A DNA stretch of 64,000 nucleotides from Bettongia penicillata ogilbyi (GCA_023548195.1 JAJHZJ010000023.1:417636-481635); one strand, 5' to 3'. Shown: positions 34,061 to 52,243, counted from the stretch's first letter. Numbers and translations are program-made. The notes: generated by a model from the letters alone, not told the origin.

Positions 34061-35080
34061 TCACCAAGCATGGCCTACACTTCTCAGAGAGTTTCTCAGG
34101 GCAGATCTACAGTGGGAAGAAAGGCTGGCTTTTTGTCCAACTTGGATGTGAACTTGGGGCCTGGCTGAATTATCCTTTTACTAGGCCATCTACATAGATT
34201 GTCAGGGTTGCCCAGAGCTTCATCTGCATGATCTTACCTAAACCTCTTGTGTCTCGTAACACCCTGGTAAAGTGGGAAGGCCAGTGGGGAGGTAGGGGAA
34301 GAAAGGCTCTTTTTAAAAAAAAATCGCATCTTTGACTTCACTTATGTCGGAATTACCACTGTGGTTGGGGGGGAAAAGTCCCTCTGATGATACAGATCCT
34401 ACTGAGTAATTTCTAGTCTGAGAGAGTTGAACCAAGCTTAAGTGACTTGCCCAGGCTTGCACAACCAGAATGTGTCAGGGATGGGACTTGAATCCAGAAC
34501 TCTAGTAGAATGGCTGCTCAAGGTAGGCACCAGGAGTACTGTTCTCACAAATTTAGAGGAAGTCTGAGGTCATATATTTTCCCACAGCTAGTGAATAGCA
34601 TTTGAATCCACATCTCTCTGACCTCAAAGACTCCGTACTCCTCCAGTTACAGACATTCAATAATTGGTGATCAACACGCTTCCCTCTTTAAAGAGGAAAG
34701 TGAATACCCCCAAGCCAGTCTCCTGATATGTTGAGTCTGAATTTGGGAAATAAATCAAAGAAGGAGCTTGGTGCTGAGGCCCACCCCACACTGCAATGGA
34801 CAACTCCCAAATAGGTATAGGGGCTGGGGATGGTTCTGGGTACAGAGAATCAGGGCAGAGGGCCTCGAAGTAGAGAATGCTTTAACAAATTGGCTGTTGC
34901 CTGACTGGGTCATGTGCTTTGATGAATATTTTAAATGGCCTGAAGCCCCATTCTTGGTGTTTCTAAATATTCTTCTCTTGTGAATAAGCCCTGGAAAACA
35001 CACCCTGATGGTATCAGACCTGGACACCTGGGCAAACAGGAGAGAGGGGTAGTGCCTGAACAGAGAGTAGATGTAATCAT
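34061..35080. other. Mostly unassigned; MIR relic at 34425-34505
   Basis: 34425-34505 is an antisense MIR piece (AAGTGACTTGCCCAGGCTTG). The remainder, including 34740-34990, is unique-looking without a recognised gene. Confidence 0.4.
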
Positions 35081-35215
35081 AGACTCATGGGAATGTTAGA
35101 GCTGGCAGGGACCTCAAAGATCCACTCATCAGGGACCTTGGTTTTACAGATGTGGAAACTGATGTCCAGAAAGAGGTAAAACATTAGCCAAGGTCACACA
35201 GCTAGTAAATAACAA
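35080..35215 (-). repeat. MIR-type SINE, antisense
   Basis: TGTTAGAGCTGGCAGGGACC, CAGATGTGGAAACTGATGTC and AAGGTCACACAGCTAGTAAA. Confidence 0.75.
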
Positions 35216-35560
35216 AAGCCAGAATCCCATGTGAATATTCAGATTTGGAATAGGGCAGGAATCTCAAGTGAATATTCAGGTTTGGAGTCTGAAATTTCTA
35301 AACCCAGGAAGCCAAGCAGGATCAAGGTCTCCACCAGGAGACTGAGGGGGTCTCCTGTCCAGGGTTCACCATCAGGGAAGCAACAAATAGGCTCAGAAGG
35401 AAAGGCTTTCATGGAGAGCCATGGGCAGGAACCCCAAGGGGACCATGGCTCAGAGAAAATCTTTTTCAGCCTATCTTTCTTCCGGCCTCCTGGGAACTAA
35501 TATCCAGCCCAAGGCTGTTCAACCCACAGGAAGGACTCTGGAAGATTGGTTAATTGGCTG
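35216..35560. other. No recognised feature
   Basis: An 18-bp segment (GTGAATATTCAG at 35231 and 35269, each followed by TTTGGA) is locally duplicated. Otherwise unique-looking. Confidence 0.4.
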
Positions 35561-35960
35561 ATAATGAGAGGAAGGAACATCAAGATCTTAGAAAGCCTCT
35601 CTCACCAGATGTCAGACTAGTCCTCATCTCCACCTCCACATGCCCTGTCTGCTCTGGGTCATCCATAACAAGAATTTCTTGCATCCTGGACAAGAACAAA
35701 AGTACAAACCACAGGCTGGGTCTAAGCTTAAGAGGAGGAAGGAAAGGGAAGGAAGGAGGTCAGATGAGGAGCTTGCCCCAACCCTCCATCTGCTAGTGTT
35801 CCTATCCGAATAAATTATTCTTGCTACCTTGGTACTAGGCTCTACTGCTCCTATGTCTCTGGAATGCAAGTGGCATCAGCACTTCTGCCCCCAAAACTGG
35901 GCCCCTTGGGTAAAAACCCCAGCTGTCTGCCTGCCTTAACAGGAATCTAATCCTGTCTGG
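35560..35960 (+). repeat. Possible LTR (R-U5-like) fragment
   Basis: ATCCGAATAAATTATTCTTG supplies a polyadenylation signal in an LTR-like setting, followed within about 80 bp by CCCCCAAAACTGGGCCCC. No partner LTR, primer-binding site or coding domains were found, so this is only a suggestion. Confidence 0.22.
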
Positions 35961-36364
35961 GATTTTAGAGTCTCCCCAGTCTCAGTCACAGAATCTTCTG
36001 TCCCTTAAGGTGGGCCAGGCCTAGAAAGGGCAGCAGAGACTTAAGGGAATCTTAATGGTCAAATGGTTCAAGCCCCTGTGAAGGGACAGCCTTTACTTGG
36101 GCTATGAAGCTGCCAGGCAAAAACTCACCAGAAGGGAACAGAGCTGAAGAGCCAAGCCAGAAAAGCGGCCTCTGGCCTTCCTGTGGGCTCATCTCTACTT
36201 TGGTCAGTCCAGTCTCTAGGCAAGGTCTTCTTCAGCAATGAAGGATGAACACAATCCCTAGGCCAGGGTAGGGAGAGTGCCCTTGTTCAGCACCATGAGA
36301 TTCTGGACCTAAAGGAAGGGGTCTACTTCTGCTCTTTGGCATTTGGACATATTTCCTAAGGCAG

Positions 36365-37200
36365 CTAGGTAACATAGTGCCGGACTTGGAGTCAGGAAAA
36401 ACTGAGTTCCAATCCTGCCTCAGATACTGACTAGTTGTGTGACTGAGCAAATCACTTAAATGCTCCTTACCTTAGTTTCCTCATCTGTAAAATGGGGATA
36501 ATAATAGCTCCTACTTCATGGAGTTGTTGTGAGCATCAAATGAGTTCATGTGTAAAGTGATTTGCAAACTTTCAAATGCCATATAAATGCTGTTATTATT
36601 TTCCACTTGACTTCCTGGGAAAAGCAGATGGAGAAACAGCTGAAACTGAAGGCCCTTTGCCCCACCCCAGGTCCAGAACCATAGTCACCTCACATGCAAA
36701 ATGGGCAGAGTAATGAATACTCTCTATCTGTCCCAAAGATGTTATTAAAGGAAGAGAAGATTAGATTTGGAGCCAGAGTGCCTGGGTTAAAATCTAGGTC
36801 TTGTGTGACCTTGGACAAGTCCTTTCCTTTCCCAGCTCTGTAAAATGATATGGTTGGATTTGATCCCCTCTATGGTGTCTCTCAGCTTTCATTCTTTCCA
36901 TCCCTCTTATTTCCTCTCCACCGGCTGTGTGTCTCCTCAATCACAAAGAGGCAGCATGGTCTAGCGAGGAGAATGCTGCCAAGGGGCTATGGGCCTACAT
37001 TCAAATCCTACCACTGACACTTACTAGCTGTATGACTCTGGGCAAGTCCTTTAATCTCTTGGAGCCTCAGTTTCTCCATCTGTAAAATGGGAATAATAAT
37101 AGAACCTACCTCCCAGGACTGAAGTGAAAATCAAATGAGATAATTGATAAAAGGTGTTTTGCAAACCTTAATGGGGTTAGAGGAAAGTCAGCTGCTATTA
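36365..37200 (+). repeat. Three MIR/CORE-type SINEs in tandem orientation
   Basis: 36365-36605 (GGAGTCAGGAAAAACTGAGT to TGCCATATAAATGCTGTTAT), 36740-36880 and 36945-37200 (GAGGCAGCATGGTCTAG, ATGGGAATAATAATAGAACC, GTGTTTTGCAAACCTTAATG). 35961-36364 is unassigned. Confidence 0.82.
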
Positions 37201-37735
37201 TTGTTATTAAGCACCAAATTCTTCCTTTCTTCCTCCCTTCCTGTGGCTTATCAACATGCTCACTTCTCCCAAATCCTCAAACTTTCACGCCCCCACCAAT
37301 CCTTCAAACTATCATTTCCCCTGTGAAACAGTCAAAATCCCAGGGGGGAAAGTGTCTACCCTCCTCCTCTGCTTCACTTCTTTACAATGTGATTTTCAAT
37401 CTCACCACTTAACTCAAAATGTTCTCTCCAAAGTCACTAATGATTTCTTAATTGCCAAATCTAATTGGTTTTTTCTTAGGCCCTGACGCAATTGATCCTC
37501 CCTTCTTCCTGGCTAGGCTCTCTTTCTCCAAGTTTTTGTGAGCCTGAGATTTCCTGGTTTTCCTCCTTTCTGTCTAACTGCTCCTTGATGTCTTTTGTTG
37601 GCTCACTGTCCCTATCCTGCCCTCTAAGCATGGGTATCCCCCAAGATTCTATCCCAGTCACTTGCAAGTGAGGGCATCCTTCTCCTGATGGCATGGTCCT
37701 CTTTGAGAATGAAAGACAAACAATAAATTGTATAT
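37200..37735 (+). repeat. L2 fragment ending in an RTE-type tail
   Basis: L2 sense text (CAAAGTCACTAATGATTTCT, GCATGGGTATCCCCCAAGAT) gives way at about 37685 to the RTE-type end GATGGCATGGTCCTCTTTGA then GAATGAAAGACAAACAATAA. Confidence 0.65.
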
Positions 37736-37754
37736 CTACTCTGCTCCATGGATC

Positions 37755-37935
37755 CACCTTTCCAATTCTTAGCCAGTACCAGATAGTTTTGATATACTGC
37801 CTTATAATATAGTTTAAGATGTGGTACTGCTAAATTTTCTTCCATTACATTTTGTTCATGAATTCCTTTGACTGTCTTGACCTTTTGTTCTTTCAAATGT
37901 TTTATTATTTATTCTAGTCCAATAAAATTTTTTTG
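37755..37935 (-). repeat. L1 ORF2 fragment, antisense
   Basis: CCAGATAGTTTTGATATACT, TAATATAGTTTAAGATGTGG and GACCTTTTGTTCTTTCAAAT. Confidence 0.7.
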
Positions 37936-38019
37936 GTAATGCATACATATAAATTATATGCAAAATATAAAATATGTACATCATAAATATGACATTCTAT
38001 TGGAGGGAGGTGCCTACCC

Positions 38020-38625
38020 ACTTTGGATATTAAGAAAGACCTCATGTAGAAAGCAGCTTTTGAGGGGAGTCTTAAAGGAAGCTAGGGATTCTAAGAAGGA
38101 AAAAGTAAGAGTCTTCCAGCCTTAAAACAATATTCACAAAAAACACAGACTTTGGAGCTGGAATATCTTGTATGGGGAAACAGCAAATAGGTCAGAGTGG
38201 TTGCAACAGTGAGCACATGAAAGGAAGTAACTTGCAATATAGCCTAACCTGGAGAAGAAACTGGAGCTTGATTGTGGAGGGCATTCCATGTCAAATGGAG
38301 GATTTTGTGTTTGACTTTAGAGGTAGTAAAGAGCCACTGAAGTTTTGAAAGTGAGCACCTAACATAGTTTGAGCTATGTTTTAGGGATAACAAGTGAAAT
38401 CAGCAAGTATTTATTAAGCACCTATTGTGCAGCAGGCCCTGTGCTAAGTCCTGAGGATGCAAAGAAAGGCAAAAGACAACCCCCTCCTCTTAAGGCTCTC
38501 ACTGTGTAACGGAGATAATCTGCAACAAAAAAAAAAAAATGCTACAAATAAGACATATACAGGATGATCTGGGGGTCATCTCGCAGGGAAGGAACTAAGA
38601 TTAAGGAAAATTGGGGTGAGGGGTA
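38020..38625 (-). repeat. L2 fragments, antisense
   Basis: 38020-38390 (CTTAAAGGAAGCTAGGGATT, GGAGGATTTTGTGTTTGACT) and a separate 3' end at 38395-38625 (CAAGTATTTATTAAGCACCT, GTGCTAAGTCCTGAGGATGC). Confidence 0.75.
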
Positions 38626-38740
38626 GCTAGATGGCAAAGAGGAGAGAGCACCGGCTCTGCAGGCCCGAGGACCTGAGTTCAAATTTTGTCTCAGACACTT
38701 ACTAGCCATGTGACCCAGGGAAAGTCCCTTAACCTCTAAT

Positions 38741-38775
<35 letters not shown>
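38625..38775 (+). repeat. Young-looking SINE with 31-nt poly-A tail
   Basis: AGCTAGATGGCAAAGAGGAG, GACCTGAGTTCAAATTTTGT and TAGCCATGTGACCCAGGG, then an uninterrupted A run at 38745-38775. Confidence 0.78.
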
Positions 38776-38777
<2 letters not shown>

Positions 38778-39275
38778 TTGGGAAAGGCTTCTTGCAGAAG
38801 CTGAGGGACCTTGAAAGGAAGCCAGGACATCACTTTGTAAGTGATGCAGAGAACAGACTGTGATTTGGATACAAAGGTACCTTAAAGGTTGAGCTGTCCT
38901 TCCCCCACCACCACCACCCCGTTCATCCTCTAAAGGCACCCTAAAATCTCTTGATACAAAGGCACCTTAAGGGTTGAGTTGCTCTTTTCCTGGTGCCTTA
39001 AAGACTCTCCTTATCTTGGAATACCATAAAACTTCCCCCTTACTCTGGACCTTGGAATTCCTTGTCTCCCCTCCCCCATCCTAGGTCATAAGATTCCCCT
39101 GTCTTGGCCTTGAAAAACCAAACCCCTGTCCCTCTGTAAATTGTTAGTCCTTCTTTCAGGGCTGGGCCACTGCTTTTGCATCAACAAAGCTCCCTTTAGC
39201 TAAAGAGAAAGCCTAACTGAATTCTTTCAAATTTGAACCAGTCCTCCCATCTCTCTCTCTTCAATAGACTAGTCT
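38776..39275. other. Unassigned; weak LTR-like composition
   Basis: A unit is repeated locally: GATACAAAGGTACCTTAAAGG (38868) and GATACAAAGGCACCTTAAGG (38954), each followed by TTGAG. No gene recognised. Confidence 0.35.
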
Positions 39276-39277
39276 AT

Positions 39278-39432
39278 AACATGACATCAGGGAGGTGATG
39301 CCATGACATGCAGATGAATTGGATTTAAGTGACGGAGGGCTGTGGTAAAAACACCAGCCTCACTTTCTCCTCTGGAGCCATTTGGATCCAGCAGCTAGAT
39401 ATAGATCAGGATAACTGGCGATGGCCCTCAGA
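39278..39432 (-). repeat. RTE-tailed SINE fragment
   Basis: CATGACATCAGGGAGGTGAT, TGAATTGGATTTAAGTGACG and CCTCACTTTCTCCTCTGGAG. Confidence 0.78.
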
Positions 39433-39434
39433 CA

Positions 39435-41715
39435 TACAATACACAGTGGTAAATGATTATAGTAACCTTGTGTTTGATAATTGTAAAAATTTAAGCTTCT
39501 GGGATAAGAATTCACTATCTGTTAAAAATTGTTGGGGAAATTAGAAATCAGACTGTCAGAAACTGAGCATAGACCAATATCTTACACCATTTACCAAGAT
39601 AAGGTAAAAATGGATACATGACCTAGATATAAAGGGAGATATCGTCAGAAAATTAGAAGAACATGAAACATGTTACCTATCGAATTTATGGATAGGAGAA
39701 GAAATTTGTGAAAAGCTAAAGAGCATTGTAAGATATAAAATGGATAATTTTGATTACATTCAATTAAAAAAGGTTTGTACAAATGAAACCAATGTAGCCA
39801 AGATTAGAAGGAGAGCAGGAAATTGGGGGGATATTTTTATAGACAGTTTCTCAGATAAAGATCTCATATCTCAAATATATAAAGAACTTCAGATTTGTAA
39901 AAATGTGAGTCATTCCCCAAATGATAAATGATCAAATGATATGAACAGGGAGTTTTCTGATGAAGAAATCAAAATTTCTTTTTTTTTTGTTTATTTATTT
40001 TTATTTTTTTGGTGTTCCACAATCACTTCCTTAAAATTAAGATTTTATCCCCCCCCGCCCCCCCCACCTTTCCCCCATTACCCCCCTCCCTCCCCATGAT
40101 GTGACAGCATACAATTCTGCATAGGTTCTACATATACTTTCCTATTGAACACATTTTCACTATAGTCATGCTATGTAGTCGCACTAAAATAAATGGAAGA
40201 AATCATATAACAAATCAAAACATAATACACTAAAACCCACCCACACACAAACATGATCTGCTACATTCTGTGAATGACTTCCATATTTCTTTCTCTGAGT
40301 GTGGAAGGCATTTTGTGTTAGAATACTACCATTGGGATTTTTTTTTTTTTTTAGTAATTTCTTGCGTTATTAGGAAGTTCCAAGTCTACCAGAAAAAACT
40401 CTTGCACACTGTGGTCGTTGCTGTGCACAAGGTTCTCCTGGTTCTGCTCCTTTCGCTCAGCATCAGATCATATAAGTCCTTCCAGGCCTCCCTGAAGTCT
40501 TCTTCTTCATCATTTCTTATGACACAATAGTACTCCATTACATTCATATACCATAATTTATTCAGCCATTCCCCAGTTGATGGGCATCCCCTTGATTTCC
40601 AGTTATTGGCAACCACAAAGAGTGCTGCTATAAATATTTTTGCACATTTGGAACCCTTTCCCATTTTTATGATCTCTTGGGGATACACAAAATTTCTAAT
40701 CATATAAAAATGCTCTAAATCATAATTGACTAGAGAAATGCAAATTAAAGCAACTTTGAGATGTCATACATATCACACCTATCAGATTGGCTAAAATGAT
40801 AGAAGAGGAAAATGACAAATGTTGGAGGGGATGTAGAAAAATTGAGTTGCTAATACACTTTTGGTGGAACTGTTAACTGTTTGAGTCATGTTGGAGAGTA
40901 ATCTGGAATTATACCAAAGAATTTATAAAACTATGTTTACTCTGACTCAGCAATACCACTCACTACTAGGTGTTTTCCCAAGGTGATCAGGGAAAAAGGA
41001 AAGGAAACTATATGTTCTAAAATATGTATAGCATTCTAGGACTGTACCCCCAAGAGATCATAAAAATGGGAAAGGGTCCCACATGTAAAAAAATATTTAT
41101 AGCAGCACTCTTTGTGGTGGCCAAAAACTGGAAATTAAGGGGATGCCCATCCACTGGGGAATGACTGAATAAACTATGGTATATGAATGTAATGGAATAC
41201 TATTGTGCTACAAGAAATGATGAACAGGATGACTTGAGAGGCCTGGAAAGACTTATATGATCTGATGCTGAGTAAAAGGAGCAGAACCAGGAGAACTTTG
41301 TACACAGCAACAACTACAGTGTTCAAGAATTTCTTCTGGTAGACTTGGAACTTCATTGCAATGCAAGGACTTAAAAAAATTCCCAACAGTCTTTTAAGGC
41401 AAAATGCCTTTCACATCCAGAGAAAGAACTGTGGAATTCAATCACAGAATGTAGTAGATCATTTTGTGTGTGTGTGTGTGTATTACATTTTGGTTTGTTA
41501 TATGATTTCTCCCATTCATTTTAATTCTTCTACACAGCATGATTATAGTGAAAATGTATTTAATAGCAATGTATGTTTAGAACCTATATAAAATTGTATG
41601 CTGTCTCGGGGAGGGAGTGGGGAAGAAGGGGGAAGGGAGGGAAAAAAATCTAAGTTATGTCTTAGTGATTGTAGAATACTGAAAAAAATAAAATTTATTT
41701 AAAATAAAATAAAAT
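39435..41715 (+). repeat. L1 LINE, ORF2 C-terminus to 3' end, with a nested antisense L1
   Basis: The sense ORF2 end is still partly readable: SFWDKNSLSVKNCWGN (39500), then DNFDYIQLKKVCTNETNVAK and DKDLISQIYKELQICKN (39740-39931). It is broken by the insertion at 39980-40687, resumes at TCTAATCATATAAAAATGCTC and ends near AAATAAAATTTATTTAAAAT at about 41700. Confidence 0.88.
39970..40697 (-). mobile_element. 5'-truncated antisense L1 insertion with perfect target-site duplication
   Basis: CAAAATTTCT occurs at 39970-39979 and 40688-40697, exactly flanking a 708-bp body that starts with a T run (the antisense poly-A) and reads as an L1 3' end in reverse (AATAGTACTCCATTACATTC, CCCAGTTGATGGGCATCCCC). 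Removing body plus one duplicate leaves an uninterrupted host L1, which shows both events clearly. In element sense the cut site is TT/AGAAA, compatible with L1 endonuclease preference. Confidence 0.92.
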
Positions 41716-42215
41716 ATGTATAGCAGCTCCCTTTGTGGTGGCAAAGAATTGGAAATTGTAGGGATGTATGTCAAACGGGCAATGGCTGAACAAGTTGTGG
41801 CATATGATTTTGATGGAATACTACTGAGCTGTAAGAAATGATAAGCTCCATGATTGTAGAAAAACATGGAAAGACACATCTAAAGGGGAAATGATAAACA
41901 GTGAAATGCAAAACCAAGAGAATGTTGTATACAATAAGAGCAAAATTGTTCAAAGAATTGTAAATGACTAAATTATTCTGAATAATATAAATATTCAAAT
42001 CAACTATAAAGGACTCATGAAGAAAGATGGTATCCACTTTGAGAGAAAAAGAAGTTATAAATAGAAGTATGCATAGTATGGTTTTATATGTATCTATGCA
42101 TGTATCTATGTGTCTATGTATATGTATGTGTATATGTATATAGGTAGAGATGGTGTCAGTTTGGAACTTAAAAATGCAACAAAAAATGAATTTTTAAAAA
42201 TGGCTTTTAATTGTA
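41716..42215 (+). repeat. Older L1 3' end
   Basis: TGTATAGCAGCTCCCTTTGT, TGGCATATGATTTTGATGGA and GGAAATGATAAACAGTGAAA, more diverged than the copy just upstream. Ends in a TATG-rich stretch at 42080-42140. Confidence 0.78.
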
Positions 42216-42234
42216 TGTCTTGGTAAAACAGTAT

Positions 42235-42335
42235 ATTATAGGAGACAGTTGACCTGGAAATCAGGAAAACCTCAGTTTATGTCCTGCCTCTGACATCCTG
42301 GCTGTGTGACCTTGTGCAAATAAATTACTTAACCT
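42235..42335 (+). repeat. MIR-type SINE fragment
   Basis: GACCTGGAAATCAGGAAAAC, GCTGTGTGACCTTGTGCAAA. Confidence 0.7.
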
Positions 42336-42640
42336 CTCAGGGCTCCAAGTAACTCTCCAACACTAGAAGTTATAGAGTGGTCTTTGGCCTGCATTGTAGA
42401 GGGAGTTAAGAAACAGTGGATGTTTCCTATGCTGCCAAAATCTCAGATTTGATCTGAAATGAACATACTTCACAAAGACTTTTCCATGCGCACACTTCTC
42501 ATCAATAGAATACGTTTCTGGAAGACAAGAATGTTTTCGTGATTCGTATCCTCAGATGCTACCACAGTCCTTGTTGGTGTGAATGAAATGTAAAGTCCCC
42601 AGTATGGAGAGCCTGGCCTTTGCTGAGCACCTTGCAGTCT

Positions 42641-42905
42641 TCAGCTGGCATGGAGAGAAGGCAGCCCAGTCCAAAGACACAGGATAGAAGAAATGGTAGG
42701 GCCCCCACTGCCATCTCCCTCAGTGTTCTGCCCCATCTTGGTGACATGTTGAAGGAAGAATGTAACTTCGATCACCTTCATTCAGTTTTCAGGCATCCCC
42801 CAGTGCCCATCCACCTCCAGACATCCTCCCCTCCAAAACCTGTCATCCCCAGGAGACTGAAGTCCAGAAGGCAAAGCTCCGCATTATCCATGGAAGGTCC
42901 CAGTG
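42641..42905 (-). pseudogene. Diverged tandem copy of the PNCK terminal exon and flanks
   Basis: On the minus strand, a frame from 42775 to a TGA at 42643-42641 reads VIEVTFFLQHVTKMGQNTEG, aligning with PNCK exon 10 (AINATSFLRHITKMGQSTEA). Over HVTKMGQNTEGDG, 10 of 13 residues agree. Homology continues on both sides: TCCAGAAGGCAAA occurs at 42863-42875 and at 45079-45091, and CAGYTGGCATGGAG at 42642-42655 and 44869-44882, with the same order and similar spacing. It is therefore a genomic duplicate including intron and 3' UTR, not a spliced retrocopy. The acceptor position has AATGAAG with a poor pyrimidine tract, so use as an exon is uncertain. It could be an alternative last exon or a relic. 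Confidence 0.72.
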
Positions 42906-42959
42906 ATCCAACCGAATAGCCGAGAGAACCCAAAGAGAACATTTGCATACGCACTCAAA

Positions 42960-43180
42960 CACAATAAATGAATGAAAAACCGTGTATTAAGCATTTATTA
43001 GATGCTAAGTACTATGCTAAGGGCTGAGGAGCAAAACCCAAAAGCTAGGCAGTTCCTGCCCTCAAGGAACTTATATTCTAACTGAGGAAACAAGGGAAAC
43101 ATAAGGGAATAGTGACCAAGGAAGAGGACCTTAATGCAAAAAGTTCAGGGAGATGGAAGAGGGCACTGAATGCGGCCATA
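42960..43180 (-). repeat. L2 3' end, antisense
   Basis: AAGCATTTATTAGATGCTAA, AGGCAGTTCCTGCCCTCAAG and GAACTTATATTCTAACTGAG. Confidence 0.78.
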
Positions 43181-43334
43181 GGGAAGTAGATTGACACACC
43201 CTATCCAGGAACAATGACTGAGTTGATCTCATTGTGATTCATGACTTCAGAATTGTAGAGTTGCAGGTGGGGTGAGGGTGGGAGAAACAAGTTGGTGAAG
43301 TGGATGCAACAAGGATTAGAAAGAATAAAAGAGT

Positions 43335-43376
43335 AAAGCCTGTCTGTCTGTCTCTGTCTCTGTCTCTCTCTCTCTG

Positions 43377-43425
<49 letters not shown>
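43335..43425. repeat. (TCTG/TC)n then (CA)n compound microsatellite
   Basis: CT-rich array changes directly into about 16 CA units at 43394. An AATAAA on the PNCK strand lies at 43473-43468, next to a T run; it is a possible but unproven distal polyadenylation signal. Confidence 0.95.
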
Positions 43426-43426
<1 letters not shown>

Positions 43427-43529
43427 CCCGCTCCAATGATCACATCCTCTTTTTTTTTTTTAATAATTTTATTTGCTTGATGAAATGGCAAATGCTGGGG
43501 GACTAGGGCTGCTAGGGACAGGAAGGACC

Positions 43530-43530
<1 letters not shown>

Positions 43531-43601
<71 letters not shown>

Positions 43602-43637
43602 ACAGACAGACAGACAGATAGTCAGACAGACAGACAT
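43531..43637. repeat. (GATA)n then (GACA)n microsatellite
   Basis: About 17 GATA units followed by CAGACAGA units. Confidence 0.97.
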
Positions 43638-44137
43638 GCCCTGGGCCAGAAGGAAGAGGGAAAGGGATCCCCATTCATGGAGGCAATGAATTCTGAGCTA
43701 GGCAGAACTTTAATAGGCCAACTGAGTCCATGGCCATCCATGTTAACTATTGGAGAAAGGCAGGCTCTGAGTGTGAAAATAGCTCACCCAACAGCCCAAA
43801 AGCTCTTATCTTCAAAAGCTCTCCATCACTGATCTCTCCCCATCTCCACTTTCCTCTTCACCGCTTCCCCTATGAAGGGATTGAAACCCCAACCCTTTAA
43901 TGGTCCCTTTCAGCAAAACTTAAGAAAACCCCAGGTCCAGCCCCCACTCCCACCCTACCCCGCAATGGGTAGCAGGACGGGAGCAACAGTCAAGCTTTTA
44001 GCTCCAGCTTATTTCCAACTTCCTAGGCTACACTTTGACTGAAACCTCAACACCTCACCCTCCTCTCCCTGCAGCACCAGTGTCTCCTCTCAAGTCAGAG
44101 GGATTTCCCAGACTTCCCTCCACCTCCAGCCCCTGTG

Positions 44138-44192
<55 letters not shown>

Positions 44193-44490
44193 AACACGTA
44201 TTTTTCCAGACAATCCAGCCCAAACTATGAGTCCCGGTAATTGCCGGGGCAGGGGTGCCAGGCACAGATAGTTATGACGGAGCAGAGTGGGGGCAGGGAA
44301 AGAGGAGGAGGGCACTTAGGGCACAGGCAGGAGAGAAATTGATAATAACATCCATTAGAGCCAAAGAGCGGGCTCCTCTTCCAGAACTTCCAGCTCCAGG
44401 TGAAGGGATTTCTGAATTGAGGAATGGGAGAAAGGAAACTAAGGCTGAGAGTCCTGCTCCATTTTTCCTAGCTTCCTGACCACCACCCCT
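43638..44490. other. PNCK 3' flank, unassigned; (CA)n at 44139-44188
   Basis: Unique-looking apart from about 25 CA units. Could contain the PNCK 3' UTR or downstream region. Nothing else supportable. Confidence 0.5.
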
Positions 44491-44790
44491 CTCCTCCAAT
44501 TCTTCCAGAAGGCTCAACTGGAATGCTGTGGTTCCCTATTATCTACAGGATGAAAATCAAACTTCTCAGTCTGACATTTCAAGGGAAATTTCTGGCCCCA
44601 CCTTCCTCTGCCAACCTTTTCTTCCTTCTCCCCTCCATTGGCACATTGCTTAACAAAGCTCATTCCTCCCTGACGCTTTGCCCCCTGCCTGGAGTGTCTC
44701 CCCCGCTCCCATCCTGAATTGTCCAGCTTGGGTGTCACCTTGTCCAGGAAGCCTTCCTTGCCCTGCCCCTGTCACCCCCACACAGGCCTC
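44490..44790 (+). repeat. L2 fragment in the PNCK 3' flank
   Basis: GGAATGCTGTGGTTCCCTAT, CATTTCAAGGGAAATTTCTG, CCCCTGCCTGGAGTGTCTCC and CAGGAAGCCTTCCTTGCCCT in L2 order. Confidence 0.65.
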
Positions 44791-44888
44791 AGATTGTGTG
44801 ACTTAGGAGTCCTCCTGCTCTGGGCTCCCCAAACAGGCTGAAGTAACATACCTTGATGAATGAATGACCAGTTGGCATGGAGGTATCA

Positions 44889-51850
<6,962 letters not shown>

Positions 51851-52126
51851 GTCTGGGGAAATAGAGGGGCTGAGCTAGCCTGGGGGCAGAACGTGGAGAA
51901 ATCGGATTGGAAGAGCACATCCCAGCTGATCTCTTCCCCCCGCAGATGGTTCGGGGACCCCCCCCTCACCTTATAAATACCAGATCCCCAAGGGAGGACC
52001 CCCTCAGGAGGAGGCCAGCCCCCCTGGAGTGAGGACGCATTGAATGCTGGGAGACACGATGCCTGAGTCTAGACAGAGGCAGGGTGGGGAAAGCTACATC
52101 ACCAGTGTCTGATGCTACCACAAAAT

Positions 52127-52208
52127 CTACACACACACACACACACACTCGCAAATGTATGAACACACATGAGCGCACACACATCACACAAATGTATGAA
52201 CATGCATG

Positions 52209-52241
<33 letters not shown>
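52127..52241. repeat. (CA)n arrays upstream of PNCK coding exon 1
   Basis: CA runs at 52127-52149 and 52210-52241, separated by a duplicated ATGTATGAACA-CATGAGC segment. Confidence 0.95.

Positions 52242-52243
<2 letters not shown>

Noticed and set aside
1..42000. Exons of DUSP9, a neighbour of PNCK in human
   Set aside because: No rhodanese or dual-specificity phosphatase residues (HCxAGxSRS-type) were seen in any frame examined.
43531..43637. Regular GATA/GACA array as a CRISPR-like or regulatory array
   Set aside because: Uninterrupted tetranucleotide microsatellite without spacers. GATA motifs here are a by-product of the repeat.
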